From NCBI RefSeq assembly GCF_036697405.1, contig NZ_JBAHWA010000015.1:21275-85274 (forward strand): a stretch of DNA of 64,000 nt, in the 5' to 3' direction. The stretch is from Lysobacter sp036697405. Lineage in GTDB: Bacteria; Pseudomonadota; Gammaproteobacteria; Xanthomonadales; Xanthomonadaceae. Every line of letters starts with the position of its first letter. The first letter of the stretch is position 1. The notes beneath the pieces are model-generated. The model searched no databases and was not told the origin of the DNA. It worked only from the letters and a program-made list of their open reading frames with translations. Made by a program: the position numbers and the translations under genes. This document shows positions 52,479 to 62,049 of this stretch, piece by piece.

Positions 52479-52493
52479 GGTCTTGCTCCAAGA

Positions 52494-52554
52494 GAAACTG
52501 TGGAAACTGAAACTGTTAGGAACCGAAACTGATGGAAACTGCGGTTGGAAACTG
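52494..52554 (-). repeat. Six CAGTTTC repeats in the rpmF leader
   Basis: Read on the plus strand, GAAACTG occurs at 52494, 52503, 52509, 52525, 52535 and 52548, six times in 61 bases. On the rpmF mRNA this is a pyrimidine-rich CAGTTTC array, placed between the yceD stop (52605) and the rpmF ribosome-binding site. Base composition is AT-rich relative to its neighbours. Confidence 0.75.
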
Positions 52555-52604
52555 GAGTTGCCGGTAGTGCCCTGACGCGTGTGCCGCAAGCGCGCCGCGG
52601 TGGA

Positions 52605-53132
52605 TCAGTTCGATTTGTTCTTCAACGCCGACAACGCCGCGAACGGATTGGCGCGTTCCTGTTCGGCCTCGGGGGCCGGCCAGTCGCGCTCCATCGCTTC
52701 CGTGCCCGGGGCCATCGGCACCACCGGCACGGCGAGGATGAGTTCGTCCTCGACCAGTTCGATGGTCCGCAGCTGGCCGTCTTCCGGCATCAGCAGCGGT
52801 TCGTAACCCGGCGGCAGCCCGGCCTCGTCCGCTTCCTCGCGGATCAAGCCCAGGCGCTGCACGATCTGCACCGGCAGCAGGAACCGTTCCAGGCTGCGCT
52901 GGCACAGCAGCGGCAACGCCGTATCGACCTTCAACTCGACGTAGGGCACCTGCAGTTCGTCGCTGGCGAAATCCAGCGAGAACGTCACGTCACCCTCGGT
53001 ATCGAGCAGACTGCCCTGCAGCCGCTTGAACGACGACAACGGCACGCGCCCCTCGACGCCGCGCCTTGCGGCCACCAGGCGCCAGGCATCGAGTACTTCG
53101 GGCACCCGCCCGGCTGGCACGTCCGCTGACAT
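52605..53132 (-). CDS. yceD: YceD/DUF177 family protein
   Basis: The product has 175 residues. The conserved DUF177 parts are LDTEGDVTFSLDFASDELQV, LPLLCQRSLERFLLPVQIV and the acidic IELVEDELILAVPVVPMAPG before rpmF. In E. coli and many bacteria yceD precedes rpmF, and in plants a relative acts in 23S rRNA maturation. The ATG at 53132 lacks a strong ribosome-binding site; one 13 codons earlier is possible. Confidence 0.9.
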   Translation of the reverse strand: MSADVPAGRVPEVLDAWRLVAARRGVEGRVPLSSFKRLQGSLLDTEGDVTFSLDFASDELQVPYVELKVDTALPLLCQRSLERFLLPVQIVQRLGLIREEADEAGLPPGYEPLLMPEDGQLRTIELVEDELILAVPVVPMAPGTEAMERDWPAPEAEQERANPFAALSALKNKSN

Positions 53133-53258
53133 AAGCCGCGGAATGTTAGAGACCCAACCCCCTGATGTCAAACCGGAAACCCAGGCGGGGCGGGGATTTG
53201 CCGCCGGCCGGGCCCTCGGGTCAGACTCCGGCTTTCCCTGCGTTCAGCCGACTCCGCC

Positions 53259-53636
53259 GTGACCACCACCCTGATCCTGCTCCTGGCCGCGCTGGCGGCC
53301 GCCGTGGTCGTGTTCGGCCTCCGCCGCGGTTCCGGCCGCCATCAGCGCGCGGTGCGCGAGCTGCTGGACGCCGCCGACGCCCTGGAAGCCCGCCTGCGCA
53401 CGGCCCGGGCCGAGATCGAGGCGGTCGCCGGCGACCAGAACCTGGACCCGGTCGGCGACGCCATGCGCGAAATGCTGCGCCAGCGCCTGTGGCTGCGCGA
53501 CCACGGCAATTCGGCCAGCCCCGAGCAGTTGGCCGAGGTCCGGGCCTCGATCGACGCCGCGCGCGGCCGCATCGAGCAGCAGCTGTCGCAGATCGAACGC
53601 GCGCGTTCGATCCTGGAAGTGAGCCCGGAGGAATGA
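53259..53636 (+). CDS. Small membrane-anchored coiled-coil protein, unknown
   Basis: The product has 125 residues and begins at a GTG (53259). One N-terminal membrane segment (TLILLLAALAAAVVVFGL) is followed by a basic stretch and two helical, heptad-like parts (RAVRELLDAADALEARLRT and RIEQQLSQIERARSIL). No family was recognised. It lies between yceD (divergent) and maf (same strand), and coding character is good throughout. Confidence 0.7.
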   Translation: MTTTLILLLAALAAAVVVFGLRRGSGRHQRAVRELLDAADALEARLRTARAEIEAVAGDQNLDPVGDAMREMLRQRLWLRDHGNSASPEQLAEVRASIDAARGRIEQQLSQIERARSILEVSPEE

Positions 53637-53741
53637 GAAGCCAGAAGTGAGTAAAAGCATAGACTTAGCTCGCCTCGATCCTGAATGTTCAATGCCCGCC
53701 CTTCGCTCATTCCTCACTCCTGCGCGCTCACTTCTCGCCCC

Positions 53742-54314
53742 ATGCACCTGATCCTGGCGTCCACCTCCCGCTACCGGCGCGAGCTGCTGCAGCGCCTGCG
53801 CCTGCCCTTCGACTGCGCCCGCCCGCAGGTCGACGAGACCCCGCGGGCCGGCGAATCGCCGCTGGAACTGGCCCAGCGCCTGGCCCAGGCCAAGGCCGAG
53901 GAGGTCGCCGCGCGGATGCCCGGGGCCTGGGTGCTGGGTTCGGACCAGGTCGCCGAGTTCGACGGCCGCCCGATCGGCAAACCCGGCGACCGCGCCGGCG
54001 CGATCGCGCAGCTGGCCTCGATGTCGGGGCGCGAGGTGCGCTTCCTGACCGCCCTCTGCCTGGCCCGTAGCGGCCAGGCCCCGCAGCGCGCGCTGGACCT
54101 GACCGCGGTGCGCTTCCGCAACCTGAACCGGGGCGAGATCGAGCGCTACGTCGACGCCGAGCAGCCCTACGACTGCGCCGGCAGTTTCAAGTCCGAAGGC
54201 CTGGGCATCGCCCTGTTCGAGGCGGTCGACAGCCGCGACCCCAGCGCCCTGATCGGACTGCCGCTGATCGAGACCGCGCGCCTGCTGCGCGCGGCCGGCT
54301 ACGCCCTGCCCTAG
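53742..54314 (+). CDS. maf: Maf-like nucleotide pyrophosphatase (YceF type)
   Basis: The product has 190 residues. It opens with the Maf signature LILASTSRYRRELLQRL and has VDETPRAGESPLELAQRLA, WVLGSDQVAEFDG, GKPGDRAGAIAQL and YDCAGSFKSEGLG. The YceF subgroup prefers m7GTP, and in E. coli yceF also neighbours yceD. It removes modified nucleoside triphosphates from the pool. Confidence 0.92.
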   Translation: MHLILASTSRYRRELLQRLRLPFDCARPQVDETPRAGESPLELAQRLAQAKAEEVAARMPGAWVLGSDQVAEFDGRPIGKPGDRAGAIAQLASMSGREVRFLTALCLARSGQAPQRALDLTAVRFRNLNRGEIERYVDAEQPYDCAGSFKSEGLGIALFEAVDSRDPSALIGLPLIETARLLRAAGYALP

Positions 54315-54406
54315 CGCGACACCGCTTCGGCGCGATCCATCGCCGCGACCTGACGGACCGACGGGCGCTTGGCTATGCTCTTCGCTCCATCAGGGGGAAA
54401 ACCAGC

Positions 54407-54925
54407 ATGAAGATTCGCACCGCAGCCGTCGCGGGAGTTCTGTTCGTCTCGGGTATCGCGGTCGGTTACGCCGCGCAGAAGACCACGGCGCCGGCCTACC
54501 GCGACAAGCCCAAGCAGGACGCCGCCATGGCCCTGCTGCAAACCGCCAAGACGCTGGCCGGCAAGGGCAGTTGGGAACGCATCGCGGTCGGCCGCGTCTA
54601 CTACCTCGGCGGCCACAGGGCCGAGGGCCAGGCGATGTTCGACCAAGTGCTGGCGGGCAAGCCCGAGGACACCGACTTCTACCGCATCGCCCGCGTCTAC
54701 CGCGAAGCCGGCGAATGGGACAAGGCCAAGGCCATGTTCGATCGCTTCCTCAGCGTGACCGACGACGACGAGACCAAGCTGGCCGAGATCGGCGCCTATT
54801 ATCTGATGCAGGGCGATCGCGCCGCCGCCGAGCGCCTGTTCGACCGCTCGTTCAAGACCAAGCCCGATCTGTGGGCCGCGGTAGCCGCCGCCGGCGGCTA
54901 CCTGGACGTCGCGCCGCAGGAGTAA
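54407..54925 (+). CDS. Exported TPR-like protein, unknown role
   Basis: The product has 172 residues. A signal-like N-terminus (VAGVLFVSGIAVGYAA) is followed by helix pairs of tetratricopeptide type (IAVGRVYYLGGHRAEGQAMF, RIARVYREAGEWDKAKAMFD, IGAYYLMQGDRAAAERLFDR). AGGGGG precedes the ATG by 9 bases. The role is not known; TPR domains normally bind proteins. Confidence 0.75.
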   Translation: MKIRTAAVAGVLFVSGIAVGYAAQKTTAPAYRDKPKQDAAMALLQTAKTLAGKGSWERIAVGRVYYLGGHRAEGQAMFDQVLAGKPEDTDFYRIARVYREAGEWDKAKAMFDRFLSVTDDDETKLAEIGAYYLMQGDRAAAERLFDRSFKTKPDLWAAVAAAGGYLDVAPQE

Positions 54926-54961
54926 GCCGGTTTGCGCCGGCGCGCAGTGCGCGCCGGCGCG

Positions 54962-56836
54962 TCAGGGCGCCGCGTCGACGACCTCGACCGGCTGCTCCGA
55001 CCAAGTCTCCACGCTGCCGTCGCGGCCGCGCAGACGCAGCCCCAGCCAATGCCGTCCCGGCGCCACCTCCGCGCCCAGCGCCACCTGCGCGGTGAAACCG
55101 ACCTTGGGCTGCAGCGGATCGCGCGATCGCGCCCAATACGCTTGCACGTCCAGGCGCTCCAGGCCGTAGCGCGCCTGCGCGACCGCGCGACCGTCCAGCG
55201 TGATCTCGACGCCGTCCAGCCCGACCCCGTCCTTGAACGCCCAACCGCGCAAGGCGAAGCGGCGCCCGACCCGCGCACGCGATTCGGGCGCGTCGATCCA
55301 GGCCATCGCCGGCGTCGCGCACGCGCCGCTGCGCGGAGCGTCCAGCGCGAACAACAGGAAGCGCTGACGGCCGTGATCGACGTTCAGCACCTCCGGCGCC
55401 GGCAGCGGCCCGACCATCGCGCACAGGGCGTGGTAGCGATCGAGCAGGTTCTTGTATTCGACCTCGCTGGCGCCGACCACCAGCAACACCGGCGCGTCGC
55501 CCCAGTCGGCGCGGCCGGCGCTGCTCAGGCCCCATAGCCGCAGCTGCGGCGCGCGGCCGTGCTTGTGGTTGAGCGGATGGTCGAGCACGGCGATGCGCGG
55601 ATCACGCAAGGCGAAACCCAGTTCGGCGGCGACCTTGAAATTGTCGGCGACCAGACGCGTGCCGGCCGGCATGCGCGCACGCGCGGTCTGCACGCGCGCG
55701 GCCAGTTCGTCCCAACCGGCGAAGTTGCTGGGGTACCACTTCTCCGCCGCGCTGCGCGCGCGCAGCTGCGGCGCCGACACCGCGACGTAGTAGCCCAGCA
55801 TCGACAGCAGGCCCAGCGCGGCGGCGATCCAGGTCAGGCGCCGCGCCCAACGCGGCCAGCCCGCAAGCAGCGCCGGCAGCAAGGGCAGCAGCGCGAAATA
55901 GCCCGGCAGCGGCCAGTGGAAACTCACCCGTTCGGTATCGGCGAAAAAGCCCAGGACGAAGAAGCCCAGCACCAACAGCCCGCCGAGCAGGGCGAAGTAG
56001 CGCGTCGCCTGCGCATGCGCGTGGCAACCGCGCCTGGCCGCCAAGATCAGCGCCAGGAACAAGGGCGGAGTGACCAGCAGGGCCTGGATCGCGACGAACC
56101 ACAGCCCGTCGGCGTGGAAGGCCCAAGGATGGCGATCGACCAACTGGAAGCGCAGGCCGGCGTCGGCGTTGTCGATGTTCCAAAACAGCAGCGGCGTCCA
56201 CGCCGAGGCGCCGATCGCGATCGCGGTGAGAGTGCGCACGTCGCGCAAGGCGCGGCGGCCATCGGCCAGGATCAGCAAAGCCAGGAAACCGACCCCGATC
56301 ACGGCGATGAAACGGTAATGGCTGAGCGCGCCTATGCTCAGGCCCGCGGCCAGTTCCAGCGCGCTGGCGGCGTCGACACGACGCAGCAGGCGCGCACCCG
56401 CGTCCATGCACAGCAAGGTCGCCAGGGCCATCGCCGCATCCGGCAGGGCCAACAGGCCCAGCGTGCCGCCCAAGGGCAGCAGCAGGGCGAAGCAGGCCGC
56501 CTGCCAACCGGCGCGCGCGCCGTATTCGCGCGCGGCGATGCGCTGCACCAGCAGGGGCAGCGCTGCGGCGATCAACAGGAACGGCGCGCGCAGGGCCAAG
56601 GCGTGTTCGCCGCCGACGGCGGTGCCCAGGCGCGTGAGCCAGGCGGTCAGGCCTGGCAGATCGGAATACGCCGCGGCCGGATGCCGCCCCTCCCACCAAT
56701 AGAAGGCCTCGTCGACGAACAAGGGCAGACGCGCGGCGACCAGCAGCTTGAGCGCCAGGACGATCGACCACAGCCCCCAGAAAACGCGACGCATCGCAAC
56801 GTCCCGGTTTGCGTCGGCCCCGTTTGCATCCCGCAT
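54962..56836 (-). CDS. Family 39 glycosyltransferase with C-terminal beta domain
   Basis: The product has 624 residues. It has many membrane segments and the first-loop acidic motif LFVDEAFYWWEG of the ArnT/PMT family. DLPGLTAWLTR and LPDAAMALATLL match ArnT-like bacterial members, which move sugars from polyprenyl phosphate carriers to lipid A or other acceptors at the periplasmic face. The last 100 residues or so (IDAPESRARVGRRFALRGWA to LRLRGRDGSVETW) form an Ig-like beta domain outside the membrane core, not usual for ArnT. An ATG at 56794 is an alternative start. Confidence 0.82.
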   Translation of the reverse strand: MRDANGADANRDVAMRRVFWGLWSIVLALKLLVAARLPLFVDEAFYWWEGRHPAAAYSDLPGLTAWLTRLGTAVGGEHALALRAPFLLIAAALPLLVQRIAAREYGARAGWQAACFALLLPLGGTLGLLALPDAAMALATLLCMDAGARLLRRVDAASALELAAGLSIGALSHYRFIAVIGVGFLALLILADGRRALRDVRTLTAIAIGASAWTPLLFWNIDNADAGLRFQLVDRHPWAFHADGLWFVAIQALLVTPPLFLALILAARRGCHAHAQATRYFALLGGLLVLGFFVLGFFADTERVSFHWPLPGYFALLPLLPALLAGWPRWARRLTWIAAALGLLSMLGYYVAVSAPQLRARSAAEKWYPSNFAGWDELAARVQTARARMPAGTRLVADNFKVAAELGFALRDPRIAVLDHPLNHKHGRAPQLRLWGLSSAGRADWGDAPVLLVVGASEVEYKNLLDRYHALCAMVGPLPAPEVLNVDHGRQRFLLFALDAPRSGACATPAMAWIDAPESRARVGRRFALRGWAFKDGVGLDGVEITLDGRAVAQARYGLERLDVQAYWARSRDPLQPKVGFTAQVALGAEVAPGRHWLGLRLRGRDGSVETWSEQPVEVVDAAP

Positions 56837-56982
56837 CGACTCGCGACCTCGCTACACTCTGATGAACTCGACGCGGGCGGACCCGGCGCAACGGCGCCGC
56901 GCCTGTCCCGCACCGGACCGCAGCCGACCGCAGGCGCTGCGCGCGCTCCGGAATTCGACGCGATCCTCAGGAGACCAGCACG

Positions 56983-57936
<954 letters not shown>

Positions 57937-57941
57937 GCGCG

Positions 57942-58907
57942 ATGGCGGACAATCCGCGCCCCGGCCTGCGCGCGCGCCTGCGCAAGTTCGCGCGGCCGCG
58001 CGATCCGGAGACCTTGCCCGCGCTGTTCCATCGCGGCCGCGTGTACGTGCTGCCGACCGGCTTCGGCCTGTTCTTCGCCGTCGCCCTGATGTCGATGCTG
58101 TTGGGCGCGCTGAACTACAACAACAACCCCGCCCTGCTGCTCGCCCTGCTGCTGTCCGGCGCCGGCCTGGCCAGCCTGATCGCGGCGCAGATGCAGCTCA
58201 CCGGCCTGAGCGTGGTCGCGATCGACGCCGAACCGGTCGCCGCCGGTCAGCCCTTGCGCGTGCGCGTGCACGCCAAAGCCCCGCCCGAGCGCGCGCGCCG
58301 CGGCTTGCGCGTCGACGACGACGGCGATTCCGACGCGCTCGCGCCGCTGGACCTGGACGCGGGCAGCGGCGAAGCCGAATTGAACTTCGCCACGCGTAGG
58401 CGCGGCTGGTTCGAACTGCCGCGCCTGCGCGTGTCGACCACGCGACCGCTCGGCCTGGCGCGCGCCTGGGCCTATGTCTGGCCGGACGCGCCCCTGCTGG
58501 TGTATCCGGCGCCGGAGCCGCACGGCCCGCCGCTGCCGGCCGGCAGCGGCGACCAGATCCAGACCCGCCTGCACCCCAGCGGCGACGACGTCCATCACCT
58601 GCGCGGTTATCGCGCCGGCGACGCCCGGCGCGCGATCGCCTGGAAGCCTTCGGCGCGACGCGACGCGTTGCTGGTGCGCGAGTTCGAGCAACCCCTGGGC
58701 GCGGACGTGGTGCTGGACTGGCGCAGCGTGCTCGCCCTGGGTTACGAAGCGCGGATCGCGCGCCTGGCGCGCTGGGTCGACGAGGCCGAACGCGACGGCC
58801 GCCGCTACCGCCTGATGCTGCCCGGCCAGCCCGAGCTGGGCCCCAGCAGCGGCAGCGCGCACCGTCACGCCTGCCTGCGCGCGCTGGCGCTGATGCCGCA
58901 TGCCTAA
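57942..58907 (+). CDS. DUF58 domain protein
   Basis: The product has 321 residues. Two membrane segments (TGFGLFFAVALMSMLLGAL and ALLLALLLSGAGLASLIA) are followed by a beta region and the DUF58 core DVHHLRGYRAGDARRAIAWK. The ATG at 57942 lies 5 bases after the MoxR stop. The family is thought to work with MoxR in assembling or activating a partner. A von Willebrand-type fold has been suggested for the DUF58 part. Confidence 0.9.
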   Translation: MADNPRPGLRARLRKFARPRDPETLPALFHRGRVYVLPTGFGLFFAVALMSMLLGALNYNNNPALLLALLLSGAGLASLIAAQMQLTGLSVVAIDAEPVAAGQPLRVRVHAKAPPERARRGLRVDDDGDSDALAPLDLDAGSGEAELNFATRRRGWFELPRLRVSTTRPLGLARAWAYVWPDAPLLVYPAPEPHGPPLPAGSGDQIQTRLHPSGDDVHHLRGYRAGDARRAIAWKPSARRDALLVREFEQPLGADVVLDWRSVLALGYEARIARLARWVDEAERDGRRYRLMLPGQPELGPSSGSAHRHACLRALALMPHA

Positions 58908-60882
58908 GCCGACCTCGCCCTTGCTGGACTCGGGCAGCCGGGCCTGGACCCTGTCGACCGCGGCCGCCTGCATGTTGCCGCTGCTGCTGCAGCTCACACC
59001 GCTGCTGGGCCTGCTGATCGCCGCCTGCGGAATCGCGGTCGCGCTGCTGGCCTGGCGCCGCCCGCTCAACTTCGTGGTGCGCGCCCTGCTCGCGCTGGTG
59101 CTGATCGGCACGGTGATGATGCAGATGAACTTCGGCATCGGCCGCGACACCGGCTGCGCGCTGCTCGCGGCCATGCTCGCGATCAAACCGGCCGAGACCT
59201 CGACCCTGCGCGATGCGCGCAGCCTGATCGGCTTCGCCCTGTTCGCGCCGTTCGGCACCTTCCTGCTCGACCAGGGGCCCTTGTCGCTGATCCTGGGCCT
59301 GATCGCCGCGCTGCTGGCGCTGGCGACGCTGCAGCGCCTGGCCGAATTCGAATCCGGCGAACGCGTGCGCCGGCTCGGTCACTGGCAACGCCTGGCCGGC
59401 ATCGCCCGCCTGGTCGCGATCGGCCTGCCGCTGGCGCTGGCGGCGTTCTGGCTGTTCCCGCGCCTGGGCACGCCGCTGTGGGGCGTGCCCGACCGCTCGC
59501 TGAGCCGGCCGGGCTTGTCCGGCAGCATGACGCCCGGCGGCTGGGCCGAGCTGATGAACGACGAAACACCGACCATGCGCGTGCGCTTCAACGGCGCGGT
59601 GCCCCGGCCCTCGCAGATGTACTGGCGCGGTCCGGTGCTGTGGGATTTCGACGGCCGCGAATGGACCCAGCCGCGCTGGTACCGCGGCCTGCCGCCGGCG
59701 CAGACCCAATCGGCCGAAGCGCGCTGGGACTACGAGATCGAGCTTGAGCCCACCGACGGCCGTCAGCTGGTGGCGCTGGATCTGCCGCTGGCGGCGCCGC
59801 CCGACACCCGTTTGTCGATCGATCACGGCCTGTTCACCGCCCGCCCGCTGACCGCGCTCAGCCGCTGGCGCCTGCGCTCGGCGCCGCCGCTGCGCTATCA
59901 CCTGCAGTTGCAAAGCGTGTTGCGCGAAGCCGCGCTGCGCCTGCCCGAAGGCTATAACCCGCGCACCCGCGAACTCGCGCTGCGTTGGCGGCGCGAACTC
60001 GGCGGCAACGACGCGGCGCTGGTGCGGCGCGCGCTGGACTGGGTGAATCGCGAGTTCGCCTACACCCTGGACACGCCGCTGCCCGGACGCCACGCGGTCG
60101 ACGAATTCCTGTTCGACTACAAGGCCGGCTACTGCGAGCACTTCAGCTCGGCCTTCGTGGTGCTGATGCGCAATGCCGGCATTCCGGCGCGCGTGGTCAC
60201 CGGCTACGCCGGCGGCTATCGCAATCCGATCGGCGACTACTGGCTGGTGCGCCGCTCCGATGCCCACGCCTGGGCCGAGGTCTGGCTGCCGCAGCGCGGC
60301 TGGGTGCGGGTGGACCCGACCGCCGCGGTCGCCCCCGAGCGCGTCTACGACACCCTCGCCGACCGCGCCCCAGGCGCCAACCTGCTCGGCGGGCTGACCA
60401 TGGCCACGCCGATCTTCAATCTCGGCGACTGGGCCCGGCGCGGCTGGAACGACTTCGTGCTCGGCTTCGACGCCAACCGCCAGCAGAGCCTGCTGCAGCC
60501 GCTGGGTGTCGACCGGCTCGACACGGGACGCCTGGTAGCCTTGTTCGGCATGGCCGCGGGCCTGACCCTGCTGTGGATGGTCTGGCTCAGCAGCCGCGGC
60601 CAACGCGAGCGCGATCCGGTCCTGCGCGCCTGGCATGCGCTCGGCCGCCGCTACCGGCGCCTGGATCTGGCGCGCGAACCGCACGAGCCGGCCCAGGACT
60701 GGTCCGACCGCGTCGCCCGCAGCCGGCCGGACCTGGCCCCGGCGCTGGCGGCGCTCAGCCAGCGTTTCGCCGATTGGCGGTACGCTGTAGCGGAACCCGG
60801 GCGGCGCGACGCCCGTGAAAAGCGCGATCTGATCAGGGCGCTGCGCGCGCACCGCCCGGGCCCCAATGGAGAAGGCCGATGA
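58900..60882 (+). CDS. TgpA-like membrane transglutaminase
   Basis: The product has 660 residues. About six membrane segments lie in the first 190 residues (DUF3488 region), then comes a periplasmic transglutaminase-like domain with Cys in KAGYCEHFSSAFV, His in DAHAWAEVWLP and Asp in VRVDPTAAVAP. A last membrane segment (VALFGMAAGLTLLWMVWL) and a cytoplasmic DUF4129-like tail follow. In Pseudomonas the homologue TgpA is essential; its substrate is unknown. It overlaps the DUF58 gene by 8 bases and the lipoprotein gene by 4. Confidence 0.92.
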   Translation: MPKPTSPLLDSGSRAWTLSTAAACMLPLLLQLTPLLGLLIAACGIAVALLAWRRPLNFVVRALLALVLIGTVMMQMNFGIGRDTGCALLAAMLAIKPAETSTLRDARSLIGFALFAPFGTFLLDQGPLSLILGLIAALLALATLQRLAEFESGERVRRLGHWQRLAGIARLVAIGLPLALAAFWLFPRLGTPLWGVPDRSLSRPGLSGSMTPGGWAELMNDETPTMRVRFNGAVPRPSQMYWRGPVLWDFDGREWTQPRWYRGLPPAQTQSAEARWDYEIELEPTDGRQLVALDLPLAAPPDTRLSIDHGLFTARPLTALSRWRLRSAPPLRYHLQLQSVLREAALRLPEGYNPRTRELALRWRRELGGNDAALVRRALDWVNREFAYTLDTPLPGRHAVDEFLFDYKAGYCEHFSSAFVVLMRNAGIPARVVTGYAGGYRNPIGDYWLVRRSDAHAWAEVWLPQRGWVRVDPTAAVAPERVYDTLADRAPGANLLGGLTMATPIFNLGDWARRGWNDFVLGFDANRQQSLLQPLGVDRLDTGRLVALFGMAAGLTLLWMVWLSSRGQRERDPVLRAWHALGRRYRRLDLAREPHEPAQDWSDRVARSRPDLAPALAALSQRFADWRYAVAEPGRRDAREKRDLIRALRAHRPGPNGEGR

Positions 60883-61376
60883 ACGTTCGTCTCACCCCCC
60901 GCTTGGTCCTGCTGGCCGCGAGCATCGGCCTGCTGACCGCCTGCGCGACCCAGCCGCAACCGCTGCAGGGCGCGTTCAATCCGATCACCCCGGCCGATGC
61001 CGCCGCCAACGACAGCACCGGCGCGACCGTGCGCTGGGGCGGCCGCGTGGTCGAAGTCGAGCCGCAAGCCAATCGCACCTGCTTCGTGATGATCTCCACC
61101 CGTCTGGGCAGCAGCGGCCGCCCGTACTGGGCCAGCGACGACATCGGCGGCCGCTTCCTGGCCTGCCGCTCCGGCTTCTACGATCCGGCCCTGTTCGAGA
61201 AGAACCGCGAAGTGACCTTCACCGGTCGCATCAGCGGCTACGAGAACCGCCGCATCGGCCAGTACGACTACCGTTTCCCGCTGGTCGACGCCGAGGTGGT
61301 CTACCTGTGGCCGGTGCGCGAACAAGTCGACGTCATCACCCGCCCGGCGCCGTGGCCGTGGTGGGGCTGGTGGTAA
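60879..61376 (+). CDS. Slp-family outer-membrane lipoprotein
   Basis: The product has 165 residues. The lipobox is GLLTAC with acceptor C22. The Slp domain has NDSTGATVRWGGRVVEVEP, CFVMISTRLGSSGRPYW, LACRSGFYDPALFEK and VTFTGRISGYENRRIGQYDYRF split over it. It ends in an unusual Pro/Trp tail (PAPWPWWGWW). Slp proteins are starvation-inducible lipoproteins of the outer membrane in E. coli. The ATGA overlap with the transglutaminase gene makes it the fourth member of that operon. Confidence 0.88.
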   Translation: MNVRLTPRLVLLAASIGLLTACATQPQPLQGAFNPITPADAAANDSTGATVRWGGRVVEVEPQANRTCFVMISTRLGSSGRPYWASDDIGGRFLACRSGFYDPALFEKNREVTFTGRISGYENRRIGQYDYRFPLVDAEVVYLWPVREQVDVITRPAPWPWWGWW

Positions 61377-61400
61377 GCCAGTCGCTGGCGGCGCATGACG

Positions 61401-61427
61401 AAACGCCCGGGATGTCCCGGGCGTTTT
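61401..61427 (+). terminator. Intrinsic terminator of the moxR-slp operon
   Basis: ACGCCCGGGA (61403-61412), a 2-base loop and TCCCGGGCGT (61415-61424) are followed by TTTT, 25 bases past the slp stop. Confidence 0.85.
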
Positions 61428-61489
61428 CGTTTGCGCCTTCGATCGATGTTTGCGGGCCAAGCCGCGGCCACGATGCTATGGCGCCCCCT

Positions 61490-61575
61490 GTGGGAGCGGC
61501 GTAAGCCGCGATCGCCGGGTCGCCCATCGTTCGCGCGTGGCTTGAGGTCGCGATCGCGGCTTACGCCGCTCCCAC
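61490..61575. repeat. Perfect 26-bp inverted repeat
   Basis: GTGGGAGCGGCGTAAGCCGC (continuing GATCGC, 61490-61515) is matched without mismatch by its complement at 61550-61575, with a 34-base spacer. The motif, with GTGGGAGCGGCG or GTAGGAGCGGCG at its core, is related to the CACGCCGCTCCCAC ends of the 41.5 kb repeats. It is a REP/BIME-like dispersed element between slp and the HIT gene. Confidence 0.85.
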
Positions 61576-61592
61576 CTGCAGCCCGGGCCGCG

Positions 61593-61946
61593 TCAGCGCG
61601 GCGTGCCGAAACGACCGAGCTGGGCGCCGGCCAGCAGGTGCAGATGGATCTGAAACACGGTTTGGCCGCCGTCGCCGTTGCAGTTCATGACGATGCGGTA
61701 GCCGTCTTCGGCGAAGCCTTCGCGCTTGGCGTAAGCGGCCGCGGCGTGAGCCAGGCGGCCGACCACCTCGGCCTGCTCGGGCTGCAGGTCGTTGAGGGTC
61801 GGTACGTGGGTCTTGGGCACGAACAGCACGTGCACCGGCGCCTGCGGCGCGATGTCGCGGAACGCGATCAGGTGCTCGTCTTCGAAGACGATGTCGGCCG
61901 GGATTTCGCGGCGGATGATCTTGCCGAAGATGGTGGGGTCGGTCAT
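61593..61946 (-). CDS. HIT family protein (HinT-like hydrolase)
   Basis: The product has 117 residues. It has IFGKIIRREIPADIVFEDEH, APVHVLFVPKTHVPTLND and the histidine triad in QTVFQIHLHLLAG. HinT proteins hydrolyse adenosine phosphoramidates. The ATG at 61946 has no ribosome-binding site because a tandem 7-bp repeat abuts it directly upstream. Confidence 0.92.
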   Translation of the reverse strand: MTDPTIFGKIIRREIPADIVFEDEHLIAFRDIAPQAPVHVLFVPKTHVPTLNDLQPEQAEVVGRLAHAAAAYAKREGFAEDGYRIVMNCNGDGGQTVFQIHLHLLAGAQLGRFGTPR

Positions 61947-62046
61947 CGGGAATCGGGAATCGGGAATCGGGAATCGGGAATCGTAAAGGTACAACGGCCG
62001 GGGTCTAAAGCTCTATCGATTCCCAATTCCCCATTCCCGATTCCCA
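61947..62046. repeat. CGGGAAT tandem repeat with inverted partner (copy 3 of 3)
   Basis: Five perfect 7-bp CGGGAAT units (61947-61981) face four ATTCCCN units (62019-62046) across a 37-base spacer. The first unit touches the HIT start codon and the last lies 4 bases from the recR stop. It has the same architecture as the elements at 25279 and 34032, but with perfect units. Confidence 0.85.
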
Positions 62047-62049
62047 GCC

